NCBI RefSeq assembly: GCF_030065535.1
Contig: NZ_JASJND010000005.1
Location: 248,001 to 312,000 of the forward strand
DNA from: Microbacterium dauci
GTDB lineage: Bacteria > Actinomycetota > Actinomycetes > Actinomycetales > Microbacteriaceae
Reading direction: 5' to 3'
DNA length: 64,000 nucleotides
The notes beneath the pieces are model-generated. The model ran no database searches. It had not been told where the DNA came from and was given only the letters and a program-made list of their open reading frames with translations. The translations under genes were made by a program, and so were the position numbers. Of the stretch, positions 36,616 through 44,657 are shown piece after piece (position 1 is the first letter of the stretch; each line of letters opens with the position of its first letter).

Positions 36616-37698
36616 TCAGCGGGCGAGCGTCGCCCGGATGGCCCGCTCGAGGACGTCGGTGCTGCCACGGGTCGAGAACACGTCGAGCCAACCGGCGGGC
36701 ACGTCGGTGCGCTGCCGGTGCGCCTCCAGGACGGCGTGCGCGTACTCGTCGACCGAATCCGATCGTGCGAAGGCGCCCGAGACACCGGGGACGAGTGCGT
36801 CGGCGCTTCCGTAGGCGGTCGAACCGACGACGCACGGTACGCCCTGGCTCGCGGCCTCGAGGAGGACGTTCCCGAACCCCTCGACCGCGGAGGGGAGCAG
36901 GCACACGGCGTTCGGAGGGAGGGCTTCGAACCAATTCTCGACGCGCCCTGCGAGATGTACCGGCACGTCGCCACCGGCGGACGCCAACGACGCGTCCAGC
37001 GGGCCCGCCCCGAAGAAGGTGACGCCCTCGACCGGATGCTCCGTCGCGACGCGCGCCGCGATCTCGAGCGCGAGGTGCGGCCGCTTCTTGTCGACGAGGC
37101 GGCCGGGGATCACGAGATGAATGGGCTGCGAGCTCGCAGCCGCCTCGCGGGCGCGGTAGGAACCGACCTTGCCGACCGCCGGGTTCGGGACGACCCACAC
37201 ACGCTCACCCGGCAGGTCGCCGGCGAACGCGAACACCGCGCCGACCGGGTGCGAGATCGCGATGAACGCGTCGGCCTTGCGGTACAGGCGACGGAACGCC
37301 AGATTGCGGGCGGCGACGTGGAGTGCCGAGTGCGAGCGTTCGGCGAACGGGATGTTCCGTTCGCTGATCGCGACGCGCGGCCGCTTGTCCGCAGCCAGGC
37401 GAGCGACTTCGCGGAGCAGCTGGATGTTCGCCCGCGTCATCATCGAGATGACGAGCTCGGCCGTCGACCCGGCGAGATACCGGCGGAGGGCCGCGGTCTC
37501 GCCGCGACGCCCGACGCCCTCGCGCGATGCCGAGATCACGGTGACCCCGCTGAGCTCTGGCTCCTCGGGTCGGGCACGCAGGAGGACGATCTCGACCTCG
37601 TAGCCGCGGACGGTGAGTTCCTGCGCCCAGGTGGCGGCGACGAACTCTGCGCCGCCACCGAGCAGTGACGGGAGGACGAATGCGATCCGGCGGCTCAC
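36616..37698 (-). CDS. glycosyltransferase family 4
   Basis: A 360-residue GT-B enzyme. It begins with AFVLPSLLGGGAEFVAATWA, the glycine-rich acceptor-side motif of GT4 enzymes. The C-terminal domain has HLVIPGRLVDKKRPHLALEI, TFFGAGPLD, LAGRVEN and the EX7E-type region LPSAVEGFGNVLLEAASQG with both Glu residues. The GTG at 37698 overlaps the stop of the upstream glycosyltransferase (GTGA), so it was chosen over the TTG at 37701. It probably adds a sugar to the lipid-linked repeat unit; linkage and donor are unknown. Confidence 0.93.
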   Translation of the reverse strand: MSRRIAFVLPSLLGGGAEFVAATWAQELTVRGYEVEIVLLRARPEEPELSGVTVISASREGVGRRGETAALRRYLAGSTAELVISMMTRANIQLLREVARLAADKRPRVAISERNIPFAERSHSALHVAARNLAFRRLYRKADAFIAISHPVGAVFAFAGDLPGERVWVVPNPAVGKVGSYRAREAAASSQPIHLVIPGRLVDKKRPHLALEIAARVATEHPVEGVTFFGAGPLDASLASAGGDVPVHLAGRVENWFEALPPNAVCLLPSAVEGFGNVLLEAASQGVPCVVGSTAYGSADALVPGVSGAFARSDSVDEYAHAVLEAHRQRTDVPAGWLDVFSTRGSTDVLERAIRATLAR

Positions 37699-38831
37699 CA
37701 AGGCGTGTCCGTGGAGTCGGGATCGAGGACGAACGGCACGAGGCGGGTCGCGCGGAGCCCGCTGACCGAACCGGTCGCGGCCTCCGTCTGCAGCGTCTCG
37801 GCGGCACGGATGGCGGCGGCGACCGACTCGGGGGTGCGCTCGGCGATCCGGGTGCCGTTCTCGCCGTCGACGACCAACCCGTTCGGCTCGCCACCGGCGG
37901 TCGTGACCACCGGGAGGCCCGAGGCGAGCGCCTCGACCACCGCGCGGGGGAAACCCTCGTGGTGCGACGTCATGAGCAGCAGTTCGTTGCCGCGGAGGTG
38001 CTCTGCCACCTCGTGCTTCGCAACCGGACCGACGATGTCGATCCGGTCCTCGATGCCGAGCTCCGCCGCGAGGCTTCGTGCCTCGTCGATGAGCGCGCCA
38101 CCGCCGAGCATCGTGAGGCGGTAGTCGTCGTCGAGCAGCGCCATCGCCCGGACGGCGAGCATCGGATCCTTCGTGGCCTCGAATCGGCCCACCCAGAGCA
38201 GCCGACGTCGTGGCGTGGTCACCTCGTCACCGGGGAAGAAGTACTCGTCGTCGAACCACGTCGGCGAGAAGCGGACGTGCCCGCCCCACTCCGACAGGCG
38301 CTTCGCGGCCGGGCCGTTGAACACGACGACGTCACGGCACGATCGCACGGCGTCGCGCTCGAGTCGACGGAACGCCCCCCGCGCACGCTTGAAGTAGCTC
38401 TCGTTGCCCAGCGAGATGCTGTCTTCGCCGTCGTTGTGGATGAACTGGATGTGCGACGTGGCGCGGATGAACCGGCGCAGCGCGAACCCCGTGGTCACCC
38501 GGTGGGTCTGCAGCGTGATCGGGCCGAGCTCGGTCAGCCGGCGGCGGTACCGCAGGAGACCGGCGACGAGCTGGGCGACATGGGGGACGCGCGGACGCAT
38601 CACCGTGTTGTCGGAGCGGTACACCGGCAGGAACCAGACCGACCGGCCGTCGATCTCCTCGCGTCGCCACACGCCGAGCTCGGCGTCGCCGATCGCGTCG
38701 ACGCCGACGATACGGAGGTCGATCGCCGGATCGCGGAACTTCACGAGTCCGCGGATGCAGGTGTCGACACCGCCGGGCTTCGGACGTCGTGGATCGACAG
38801 GCTCGACCAGGACGCGAACCGATGACTTCAC
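37695..38831 (-). CDS. glycosyltransferase family 4
   Basis: A 378-residue GT-B glycosyltransferase. The N-terminal domain contains PKPGGVDTCIRGLVKF and, after a central region, FIHNDGEDSISLGNESYFKR. The C-terminal sugar-nucleotide domain has RRLLWVGRFEATKDPMLAVR, TMLGGGALIDEA and the EX7E motif region SHHEGFPRAVVEALASGLPV. No membrane helix is predicted. It is translationally coupled to the next glycosyltransferase. The first two glycosyltransferases of the operon probably act in sequence on the growing repeat unit. Confidence 0.93.
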   Translation of the reverse strand: MKSSVRVLVEPVDPRRPKPGGVDTCIRGLVKFRDPAIDLRIVGVDAIGDAELGVWRREEIDGRSVWFLPVYRSDNTVMRPRVPHVAQLVAGLLRYRRRLTELGPITLQTHRVTTGFALRRFIRATSHIQFIHNDGEDSISLGNESYFKRARGAFRRLERDAVRSCRDVVVFNGPAAKRLSEWGGHVRFSPTWFDDEYFFPGDEVTTPRRRLLWVGRFEATKDPMLAVRAMALLDDDYRLTMLGGGALIDEARSLAAELGIEDRIDIVGPVAKHEVAEHLRGNELLLMTSHHEGFPRAVVEALASGLPVVTTAGGEPNGLVVDGENGTRIAERTPESVAAAIRAAETLQTEAATGSVSGLRATRLVPFVLDPDSTDTPW

Positions 38832-38915
38832 GATGATGCGTTTCCTTTCGTCCGCAGCGGGCTCGCTGAGCCTAGCCCGGGCGTGTTACGGACTCGTGTT
38901 CTCGGATGCCGGCGC

Positions 38916-40376
38916 TCAGCGCTGCCGCTGCGGGGTGGGGCGACGGCGCGAACCCTTGGGGGCCGGCTGCTTGGCAGACGTCGCCGACTTGCGCAGCGTC
39001 GCCCGGGTCTCGGTGGTCGGCTGCGTCGACCCGTAGGTGTAGTTGCCGTACGAGTAGCTGTCAGGGCCGCGCGTCGGCAGCATCGTCGGGACGACGCCGA
39101 GGACGGTCGCGGCGGCGGTCTGTGCCGCCTTCACCGCGCCCGCGAACTGCTGCTTCTTCGTCCGTCCGCTCGCCGCGGCGAGGATGATGCCACGCGCCTT
39201 ACGGCCGAGCACGGCGGCATCCGTCACGAGGAGCAGCGGCGGGGCGTCGATGATGACGTAGTCGAACGACGCGCCGAGCTGGGCGAGGACGTTGTCCATC
39301 GCACGCGACCCGAGGAGCTCGCTTGGGTTCGGCGGGATCGGTCCCGAGGTGAGCACCGACATGTTGCCGCGGCCCCAGGGCTGCAACGCGTCGGCGAGCG
39401 CGACGCGGCCGATGAGGACGTCTGTCACGCCGACGCCGCCCTCGATGCCGAGGTAGTCGGCCACACGCGGAAGGCGGAGGTCGCCGTCGATCAGCACGAC
39501 ACGTGCGCCGGTCTCGGCGAGCGTGATCGCGAGGTTGGTCGACGTGGTCGACTTGCCCTCACCCGGGCCGGCGCTCGAGATGACGAAGATGCGCGACTCG
39601 TCGCCGGTCGCGAGGAACTGCAGGTTGGTGCGGAGTGCGCGGAACGACTCGGCACGCGGGCTGCGCGGATCGGCGTGGACGACGAGCGGTCGCTTCGGCG
39701 CGTCGGGGTCGAAGGCGATGCCGCCGAGGATCGGCGCGTCGGTGATCGACTCGATGTCGTGCAGCGTGTGGATGCGCGTGTCGAGGATGGTCCGCAGCGC
39801 GCTGACGATCACGCCGAGGATGAGCCCGGCGGCCACGCCGACCGCGATCCAGACGAGAAGGCTCGGGCCTGCGGGCGACGACGGGACGACGGCGGGCTGC
39901 ACGACACGGACGTTGACGGCGCTGCCCGACTCGCCCTGCGCCTCGAGCGAGTTCTGGACGGCGTCCGAGAGGCTGGCGGCCGCGGCGTTGGCGATGTCGG
40001 CGGCGAGCTCGGGGTCGGAGGCGCTCGCCGTGAGGTAGAGCATGACCGTGTTCGCGGGTGCTTCCGCGCTGATCTGTCGCGCGAGCTCAGGGCTCGTCAC
40101 GTCGAGCCCGAGCTCTTCGATCACGGGGTCGAGGACCACCGCAGTGCGGGCGACGGCGACGTAGCTGGTGATGATCTGGCGCGCGTAATTGGTGCCCTGC
40201 AGGAGATCGCTCGCAGCACCTTCGAAGCGCACCGATACGTACATCTGCGTCGTCGACTCGTACGTCGGCTTCGAGACCAGCGAGTACGCTGCGCCGGCGG
40301 ATCCCCCGAGGATCACGCAGACGAGGAGGATGAGCCAGTTCTTGCGCAGGATCCTGATGTAGTCGTGCAGCTCCAC
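38916..40376 (-). CDS. polysaccharide BY-type tyrosine autokinase with Wzz domain (Wzc/CpsCD-like)
   Basis: A 486-residue chain-length regulator and tyrosine kinase. An N-terminal Wzz domain with two membrane helices (about residues 13-33 and 172-194) flanks an external segment. The cytoplasmic kinase domain has RSPRAESFRALRTNLQF, Walker A SSAGPGEGKSTTSTNLA (near 269-277), Walker A' VVLIDGDLR and Walker B YVIIDAPP. A C-terminal Tyr cluster (SYSYGNYTYGS, about 441-449) is the expected autophosphorylation tail. The Wzb-like phosphatases at 46116 and 63352 would reverse phosphorylation. The GTG start follows a 104-bp gap after the degenerate paralogue. Confidence 0.93.
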   Translation of the reverse strand: MELHDYIRILRKNWLILLVCVILGGSAGAAYSLVSKPTYESTTQMYVSVRFEGAASDLLQGTNYARQIITSYVAVARTAVVLDPVIEELGLDVTSPELARQISAEAPANTVMLYLTASASDPELAADIANAAAASLSDAVQNSLEAQGESGSAVNVRVVQPAVVPSSPAGPSLLVWIAVGVAAGLILGVIVSALRTILDTRIHTLHDIESITDAPILGGIAFDPDAPKRPLVVHADPRSPRAESFRALRTNLQFLATGDESRIFVISSAGPGEGKSTTSTNLAITLAETGARVVLIDGDLRLPRVADYLGIEGGVGVTDVLIGRVALADALQPWGRGNMSVLTSGPIPPNPSELLGSRAMDNVLAQLGASFDYVIIDAPPLLLVTDAAVLGRKARGIILAAASGRTKKQQFAGAVKAAQTAAATVLGVVPTMLPTRGPDSYSYGNYTYGSTQPTTETRATLRKSATSAKQPAPKGSRRRPTPQRQR

Positions 40377-40480
40377 CGAGCAGTACCCCCATAGTGCGTC
40401 GACCGCGTGTCGTCACGGCCCCGGCCATTCTGACATACCGCGTTGCTGGGTCCCGCCCGCGCCCACGAGTGCGGACGGCG

Positions 40481-41848
40481 TCAGCGCGAGCGGTGCGCGC
40501 GCTCGGCGCCGACCATCGACGGGTCGTCGCCGACGTGCCGATCGAGGACCACGCCGACCACCCGTGCGCCGCTGGAGTGCGAAAGCGCGGTGCGGGTCGC
40601 GTGCACCTGCGCGGCCGTGGAGACGTCGGATTCGAGCACGAGGATCATCGACCCGGCGACGCGGGCGATGATCGAGGCATCCGCTCTGCCGAGCGTCGCC
40701 GGCGCCGCGATGACGATGTGGTCGACCGACTCGCCGAGACTGCGGACGATGTCGTGCATCCGGTCGCGGTCGAGGAGGTTCGACGGAGATTCGAGCGTCT
40801 CTCCGGAGGGGAGGACGAACAGCGGGCGGCCCGGGACGCCCCGCAGCACCTCGCTCACGCGGCGCGATCCGTCGAGCACCTGCGCCAGGCCCGGGTGCCC
40901 ACCGAGCTGGAACATCTCGGTCAGCGGCGACGTGTGCAGATCGCCGTCGATGAGCGCGACGGACTCGCCGGTGTCGGAGATCGCATAGGCCAGGTTCGCT
41001 GCGACCCGCGCCGCAGCGAGGTCGTCGGCGGGCGCGGCGATCACGAAGGCGGAGGTGTCCGCTTCACCGACGAAGGCGATGTTCGTCCGCAGCCGGCGGT
41101 ACGCCTCGGCATCGCGGTCGGACGGCGCATCCCGGACCACGAGCGGTCCGCGGTCTTTGCCGCTCATCGCGGGGATCACCGCGAGCAGGGGTGCGCCGGC
41201 GAGTGTTGCGGCGTCGTCGCCGTTGCGGACCCGGGTGTCGACGATCGCGCGGAGCGCGGTCAGCGAGAGCCCCGCGACGACGCCGATCGCGCCGCCGATG
41301 AGAGTCCACAGCCACAACGACGGTCCGGCCGGTGAACTGGCGACCAGCCCCGGCGAGATCTGGACGATGTTGAGGCGGTCGGCTCCGGCCTCCAGATCGT
41401 CAGAGACGTACGTGGTGAACGACGCCGAGACCGCGTTGACGATGTCGGCTGCCCGCTGCGGGATGGTGTCGACCACGCTGATGGACATCACCTGGCTGCC
41501 GGTCCGGCTCGAGACCCCGATCGCCCCCGCGAGTTCGGCGCGGGTCATATCGAGCCCGAGCTCGTCGATGACCGGTTGCAGCACCGGCGCGGTGTGGACG
41601 ATCTCGATGTAGCTCGTGACCGCCTGTCGTGCGTAGCTGCCGCCCTGCGACAACTCCTGTGTGCCGTCGCCGTCCGGCACGGTGATGTAGAGATCGGCCT
41701 GGGAACGGTAGGTGGTCGGCGAGGTGAGGGCGGTGAGCGCCCCGAACGCCGCACCGAGCGCGATGCAGGCGACGACGAGCACCCAGTGCGCGCGGAGCGC
41801 ACCGAAGAACCGTGCGAACGTCACGAGGCCCCCGCCCGAATCATCCAT
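40481..41848 (-). CDS. Wzz/BY-kinase paralogue with degenerate nucleotide-binding motifs
   Basis: A 455-residue paralogue of the kinase at 38916, with the same Wzz domain and two membrane helices. The Walker A position reads AAPADDLAAARVAANLA, so both the GxGK core and the Lys-Ser/Thr are gone; Walker A' remains as VALIDGDLH, and the Walker B Asp is replaced (DHIVIAAPA). The C-terminus has no Tyr cluster. Both domains are otherwise full length and collinear with the intact protein, so it is not an obvious decaying pseudogene. It may be a pseudokinase adaptor that forms mixed rings with the active kinase. It lies 78 bp from a divergent coiled-coil protein gene. Confidence 0.88.
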   Translation of the reverse strand: MDDSGGGLVTFARFFGALRAHWVLVVACIALGAAFGALTALTSPTTYRSQADLYITVPDGDGTQELSQGGSYARQAVTSYIEIVHTAPVLQPVIDELGLDMTRAELAGAIGVSSRTGSQVMSISVVDTIPQRAADIVNAVSASFTTYVSDDLEAGADRLNIVQISPGLVASSPAGPSLWLWTLIGGAIGVVAGLSLTALRAIVDTRVRNGDDAATLAGAPLLAVIPAMSGKDRGPLVVRDAPSDRDAEAYRRLRTNIAFVGEADTSAFVIAAPADDLAAARVAANLAYAISDTGESVALIDGDLHTSPLTEMFQLGGHPGLAQVLDGSRRVSEVLRGVPGRPLFVLPSGETLESPSNLLDRDRMHDIVRSLGESVDHIVIAAPATLGRADASIIARVAGSMILVLESDVSTAAQVHATRTALSHSSGARVVGVVLDRHVGDDPSMVGAERAHRSR

Positions 41849-41925
41849 CCCGCGACCAGTCGTCGCGTCGCGCGTCGAAGGACTACGCTCTAAAGGTCGA
41901 AACTACCAGCCTGGGGGGTGGCGTA

Positions 41926-43011
41926 ATGGGGGCGGACGCCGATCGCGACCTCCAGCGCATCATCGACGGACACGTCAGCGGGCCCAGGGAGCACGTCGCG
42001 ATCGCGAGCTCGTCGGCGAAGACCCGCCCGATCCGCCGGACGCGCGACCCGCTGCACATCGCGCTGGCGGCGGCCGCCGTCGTGGTGTCGGTCGGGGTGA
42101 CCGCCCTCGCCGTGGAGCGCTCGCTCAGTGACGCACCGTTGCGAGCAGCCGAAGCCGAACTCCTCGAGCGGCAGGCATCGGTCAGCAACCGGGTCGCGAC
42201 GTTCGACCGCGCCGTCGTCGCCGCAGACGAGCGGCTGACCGCGCTCGATGCGCAACTCACCCGACTCCGCGCGGTCCGCGCGGAGCTCAGTGACGAAATC
42301 GCGGCGCGCGCCGATCGACGGTTCGCGACAGTGCTCACCGAGGTGTCGGACCGCGCTGCGGCGGTCCGACTGCCCGAGGCGGGCGACCACGCGTTCGACG
42401 AAGACCCCGCGTCGCTCGAAACCATCGCACGCGCCCTCGACGATGCGCGCCGCGCCGGCGCCGACCTGACCGAGAAGCACGCCGAGCTCGATGCGGCCGT
42501 CGCCGAGATCGGTGACCTCGAGGCCGCCGTGCTCGCAGCGGCAGATGCCTATGCCACCGTCATCGGCGCGATGGCGCCGACACTCGACGCTGAACTCACC
42601 CTGCTGACGGACGAGCAGCGGGCGGACGTCGCCGAGGCGCTCACCGAGCTCGCCGCGTCCGTCCGTGCGGGAACTGCAGACGAGCAGGGCGCCCAGAACG
42701 CGCTCCGGGTGGTCGCTGCGGCGCGGGCTGAGCAGGAACGGCTGCTCCTCGAAGCCGAGGGGACGGACGACTCGCTTCCGCCCGTGTTCGTCCCGCCGGG
42801 TGGGGAAACGCCGGCACCGGATCCCACGACGCCGGCACCCGACCCGACGACGCCTGCACCCGACCCGACGACGCCGGCACCGGACCCGACGACGCCGGCC
42901 CCGGACCCGGAACCGACGACACCCGCGCCCGACCCCGACCCCGAGCCGGAGCCAGAGCCCGAACCGCCCGCCGAGCCGGACCCGGGCATCCCGTTCATCC
43001 CGTTGCCCTGA
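41926..43011 (+). CDS. membrane protein with coiled coil and TPAPDPT stalk
   Basis: A 361-residue protein without a recognised family. A cytoplasmic N-terminus (about 40 residues) precedes one membrane helix (HIALAAAAVVVSVGVTALAV), then a long alanine/glutamate-rich helical region (about residues 65-280) that should form a coiled coil, and a C-terminal tail of TPAPDPT repeats rich in Pro, Asp and Glu. The ATG has a GGGGGG ribosome site, and TACGCT lies about 37 bases upstream. The shape, an anchored rod ending in a Pro-rich arm, suggests a wall-spanning or polysaccharide-associated scaffold. It is divergent from the degenerate kinase gene. Confidence 0.8.
   Translation: MGADADRDLQRIIDGHVSGPREHVAIASSSAKTRPIRRTRDPLHIALAAAAVVVSVGVTALAVERSLSDAPLRAAEAELLERQASVSNRVATFDRAVVAADERLTALDAQLTRLRAVRAELSDEIAARADRRFATVLTEVSDRAAAVRLPEAGDHAFDEDPASLETIARALDDARRAGADLTEKHAELDAAVAEIGDLEAAVLAAADAYATVIGAMAPTLDAELTLLTDEQRADVAEALTELAASVRAGTADEQGAQNALRVVAAARAEQERLLLEAEGTDDSLPPVFVPPGGETPAPDPTTPAPDPTTPAPDPTTPAPDPTTPAPDPEPTTPAPDPDPEPEPEPEPPAEPDPGIPFIPLP
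42808..42912 (+). repeat. five in-frame 21-bp tandem repeats
   Basis: Five consecutive 21-bp units encode TPAPDPT four times and TPAPDPE once, followed by further PDPEPEP copies. They lie inside the C-terminal tail of the coiled-coil membrane protein. Confidence 0.9.
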
Positions 43012-43045
43012 CTCACGTCGGCCCTGAGGTCATCGGCGGGTCCTC

Positions 43046-43147
43046 GTTCATCGGTGGATCCGCGGTCGTCTGACAGCGCGGCGTCATCGACCGTTCATCG
43101 GTGGATCCACGGTCGTCTGACAGCGCGGCGTCATCGACCGTTCATCG
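43046..43147. repeat. 47-bp tandem duplication, intergenic
   Basis: Two copies of a 47-bp unit (43046-43092 and 43093-43139) differ at one base, and eight bases of a third copy follow. The unit ends just before the small membrane protein gene. No coding frame is evident. Confidence 0.9.
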
Positions 43148-43189
43148 TCGTGGCCGCCCTTCGTCATACGAGGTCGCTACATTCTCGCC

Positions 43190-43336
43190 ATGCCGGGGAA
43201 GAGACGTTATCGCGAGGGGCCCGAACCGTGGTGGCTGCGGGACTACGGCGGGGTACGCGGATGGATGCTGATCCCGCTCGGCATCCTGCTCATCGGTGTG
43301 GTTGCGACCGTCGCCGTGCTGGCGGTCACCCGCTGA
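43190..43336 (+). CDS. small single-TM protein (48 aa), paralogue of 18084-18233
   Basis: A 48-residue protein starting MPGKRRYREGPEPWWLRDYG and continuing GVRGWMLI into one helix (PLGILLIGVVATVAVLAV), ending TR. It shares with the protein at 18084-18233 the pattern basic start, EPWWLRDYGG versus EPWYIRDFGG, GW, helix, and Arg end, in the same order and spacing. The ATG lies six bases after TACATT, which suggests a leaderless transcript. It is surrounded by polysaccharide genes, but no function is known. Confidence 0.8.
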   Translation: MPGKRRYREGPEPWWLRDYGGVRGWMLIPLGILLIGVVATVAVLAVTR

Positions 43337-43360
43337 CAGCTCGTCGGCGGAGGGTCCTCG

Positions 43361-43804
43361 TCAGGGCCGTGCGGGCTGCGCCCGGAACACGATGAAGTGG
43401 TAGAGCGCGAAGCGCACCACCACCACGACCGCGATGCTGAAGAGGTTCACCGCGTTCAGCGCCAGCACGCCCGCTTCGCGCCCGAGCACTGCCTCGACCG
43501 CGAGGTCGCCGCCCCAGACGATCACCGCACCGAGCACCGTGCACATCGCGTTCGTCGCGAGGAAGAGGGCGAGCTCCGCGCGACGGCTGCGGCGTGCACG
43601 ACTGCGGAACGCCCAGTGTCGATTCCCGAAGTAGGCGTTCACGAGGGCGATGAGCGACGCGACGATCTTCGCCGTCACCGGCTCGACGCCGAACGCCAGA
43701 AGTGCGTTGAACGAGACGATCTCGATGACCGTGCTGATCGCGCCGACAGTGAGGAACCTCGCACCGAGCGCGAGTGCGCGCCGGGCGCGGGAGGGACTGC
43801 TCAT
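43361..43804 (-). CDS. GtrA-family membrane protein
   Basis: A 147-residue protein with four predicted helices. The N-terminal RFLTVGAISTVIEIVSFNAL and the ANAYFGNRHWAF-like segment LVNAYFGNRHWAFRS are characteristic of GtrA, which flips or supports a lipid-linked sugar across the membrane. The start at 43804 was taken because the conserved first helix begins shortly after; longer in-frame starts only read through the divergent glycosyltransferase gene. It is divergent, by 55 bp, from the GT2 gene that would make its lipid-linked substrate. Confidence 0.88.
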   Translation of the reverse strand: MSSPSRARRALALGARFLTVGAISTVIEIVSFNALLAFGVEPVTAKIVASLIALVNAYFGNRHWAFRSRARRSRRAELALFLATNAMCTVLGAVIVWGGDLAVEAVLGREAGVLALNAVNLFSIAVVVVVRFALYHFIVFRAQPARP

Positions 43805-43859
43805 CGTGTCGACTACGCTACAGGGATGTCTGCACCGAGCCCGCCGAGGAGATGAACCG

Positions 43860-44657
43860 ATGACCCTCGGCCATGTCGCCCTCGTCATGCCCGCGTACAA
43901 CGAGGCCGACGGCATCGAAGGCTTCCTCGCAGAGCTGGTCGCATCGTTCGACGGTGTCGCCGATCGACTCACCATCGTCGTCGTCGACGATCGATCCACC
44001 GACGGCACCGCCGATCTGCTCGAGGCATCCGAGATCCAGGGGCTCGTCGTCCGGCGCCAGCCCCAGAACGGCGGCCACGGGCCGACTGCCCTCGCCGCCT
44101 ACCAGGCAGGACTCGCCTGCGACGCCGATGTCCTCGTCCACGTCGACGGCGACGGGCAGTTCGACGGCTACGACGTCGCTCGTGTGGCGCAGCACCTCGC
44201 GATCGGGGTCGCGGACGTCGTTCACGGCGTCCGACGCCAGCGGGACGACCCGTGGTTCCGTCGCGTGCTCAGCGCCTCGCTCCGCCTCGTCGTGGCCGCA
44301 GTCGCGAGGCGCGGCATCCGCGATGTCAACACACCCCTTCGGGCCTACCGACCGGACCGCATCGCCGAACTACTCGACAGTCATCCGGGGGAACTTCTGA
44401 TCCCGCACGTGCACTTCTCGATCGCCGAGGCCCGCCGCGGGTGGGACGTCGACGAGGTCGAGGTGCGCAGCCGCGTGCGACGGGGCGCGACGGCCACCGG
44501 CACGATGTGGGGCGGCACCCGCCGGAAGCACCTCCCGACACGTCGCTTCGTCGCCTTCGTCGCGCGTGCCGGCGCCGAGTTCGTCGCGGCCACGGTGCGT
44601 CCGCATCGTGCGACCGCACCGCAGCGGGCCGACCAGTCGCTCACCGAAACGGCATGA
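43860..44657 (+). CDS. GT2 polyprenyl-phosphate sugar synthase-like (GtrB/DPM1 type)
   Basis: A 265-residue cytoplasmic GT-A enzyme. It has the DPM1-like layout: LVMPAYNEADGIEGF at the N-terminus, VVVDDRSTDGT, VLVHVDGDGQFDG with the DxD (DGD) and RGIRDVNTPLRAYRPDR. Family members move a sugar from a nucleotide to polyprenyl phosphate. GAGGAG lies eight bases upstream of the ATG at 43860. Its stop overlaps the start of the GT-C gene downstream (ATGA), and GtrA is divergently encoded, so the three form a lipid-linked glycosylation module. Confidence 0.9.
   Translation: MTLGHVALVMPAYNEADGIEGFLAELVASFDGVADRLTIVVVDDRSTDGTADLLEASEIQGLVVRRQPQNGGHGPTALAAYQAGLACDADVLVHVDGDGQFDGYDVARVAQHLAIGVADVVHGVRRQRDDPWFRRVLSASLRLVVAAVARRGIRDVNTPLRAYRPDRIAELLDSHPGELLIPHVHFSIAEARRGWDVDEVEVRSRVRRGATATGTMWGGTRRKHLPTRRFVAFVARAGAEFVAATVRPHRATAPQRADQSLTETA

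Noticed and set aside
43046..43147. A minimal CRISPR array
   Set aside because: The units are directly adjacent without spacers and no cas gene is present; it is a simple tandem duplication.
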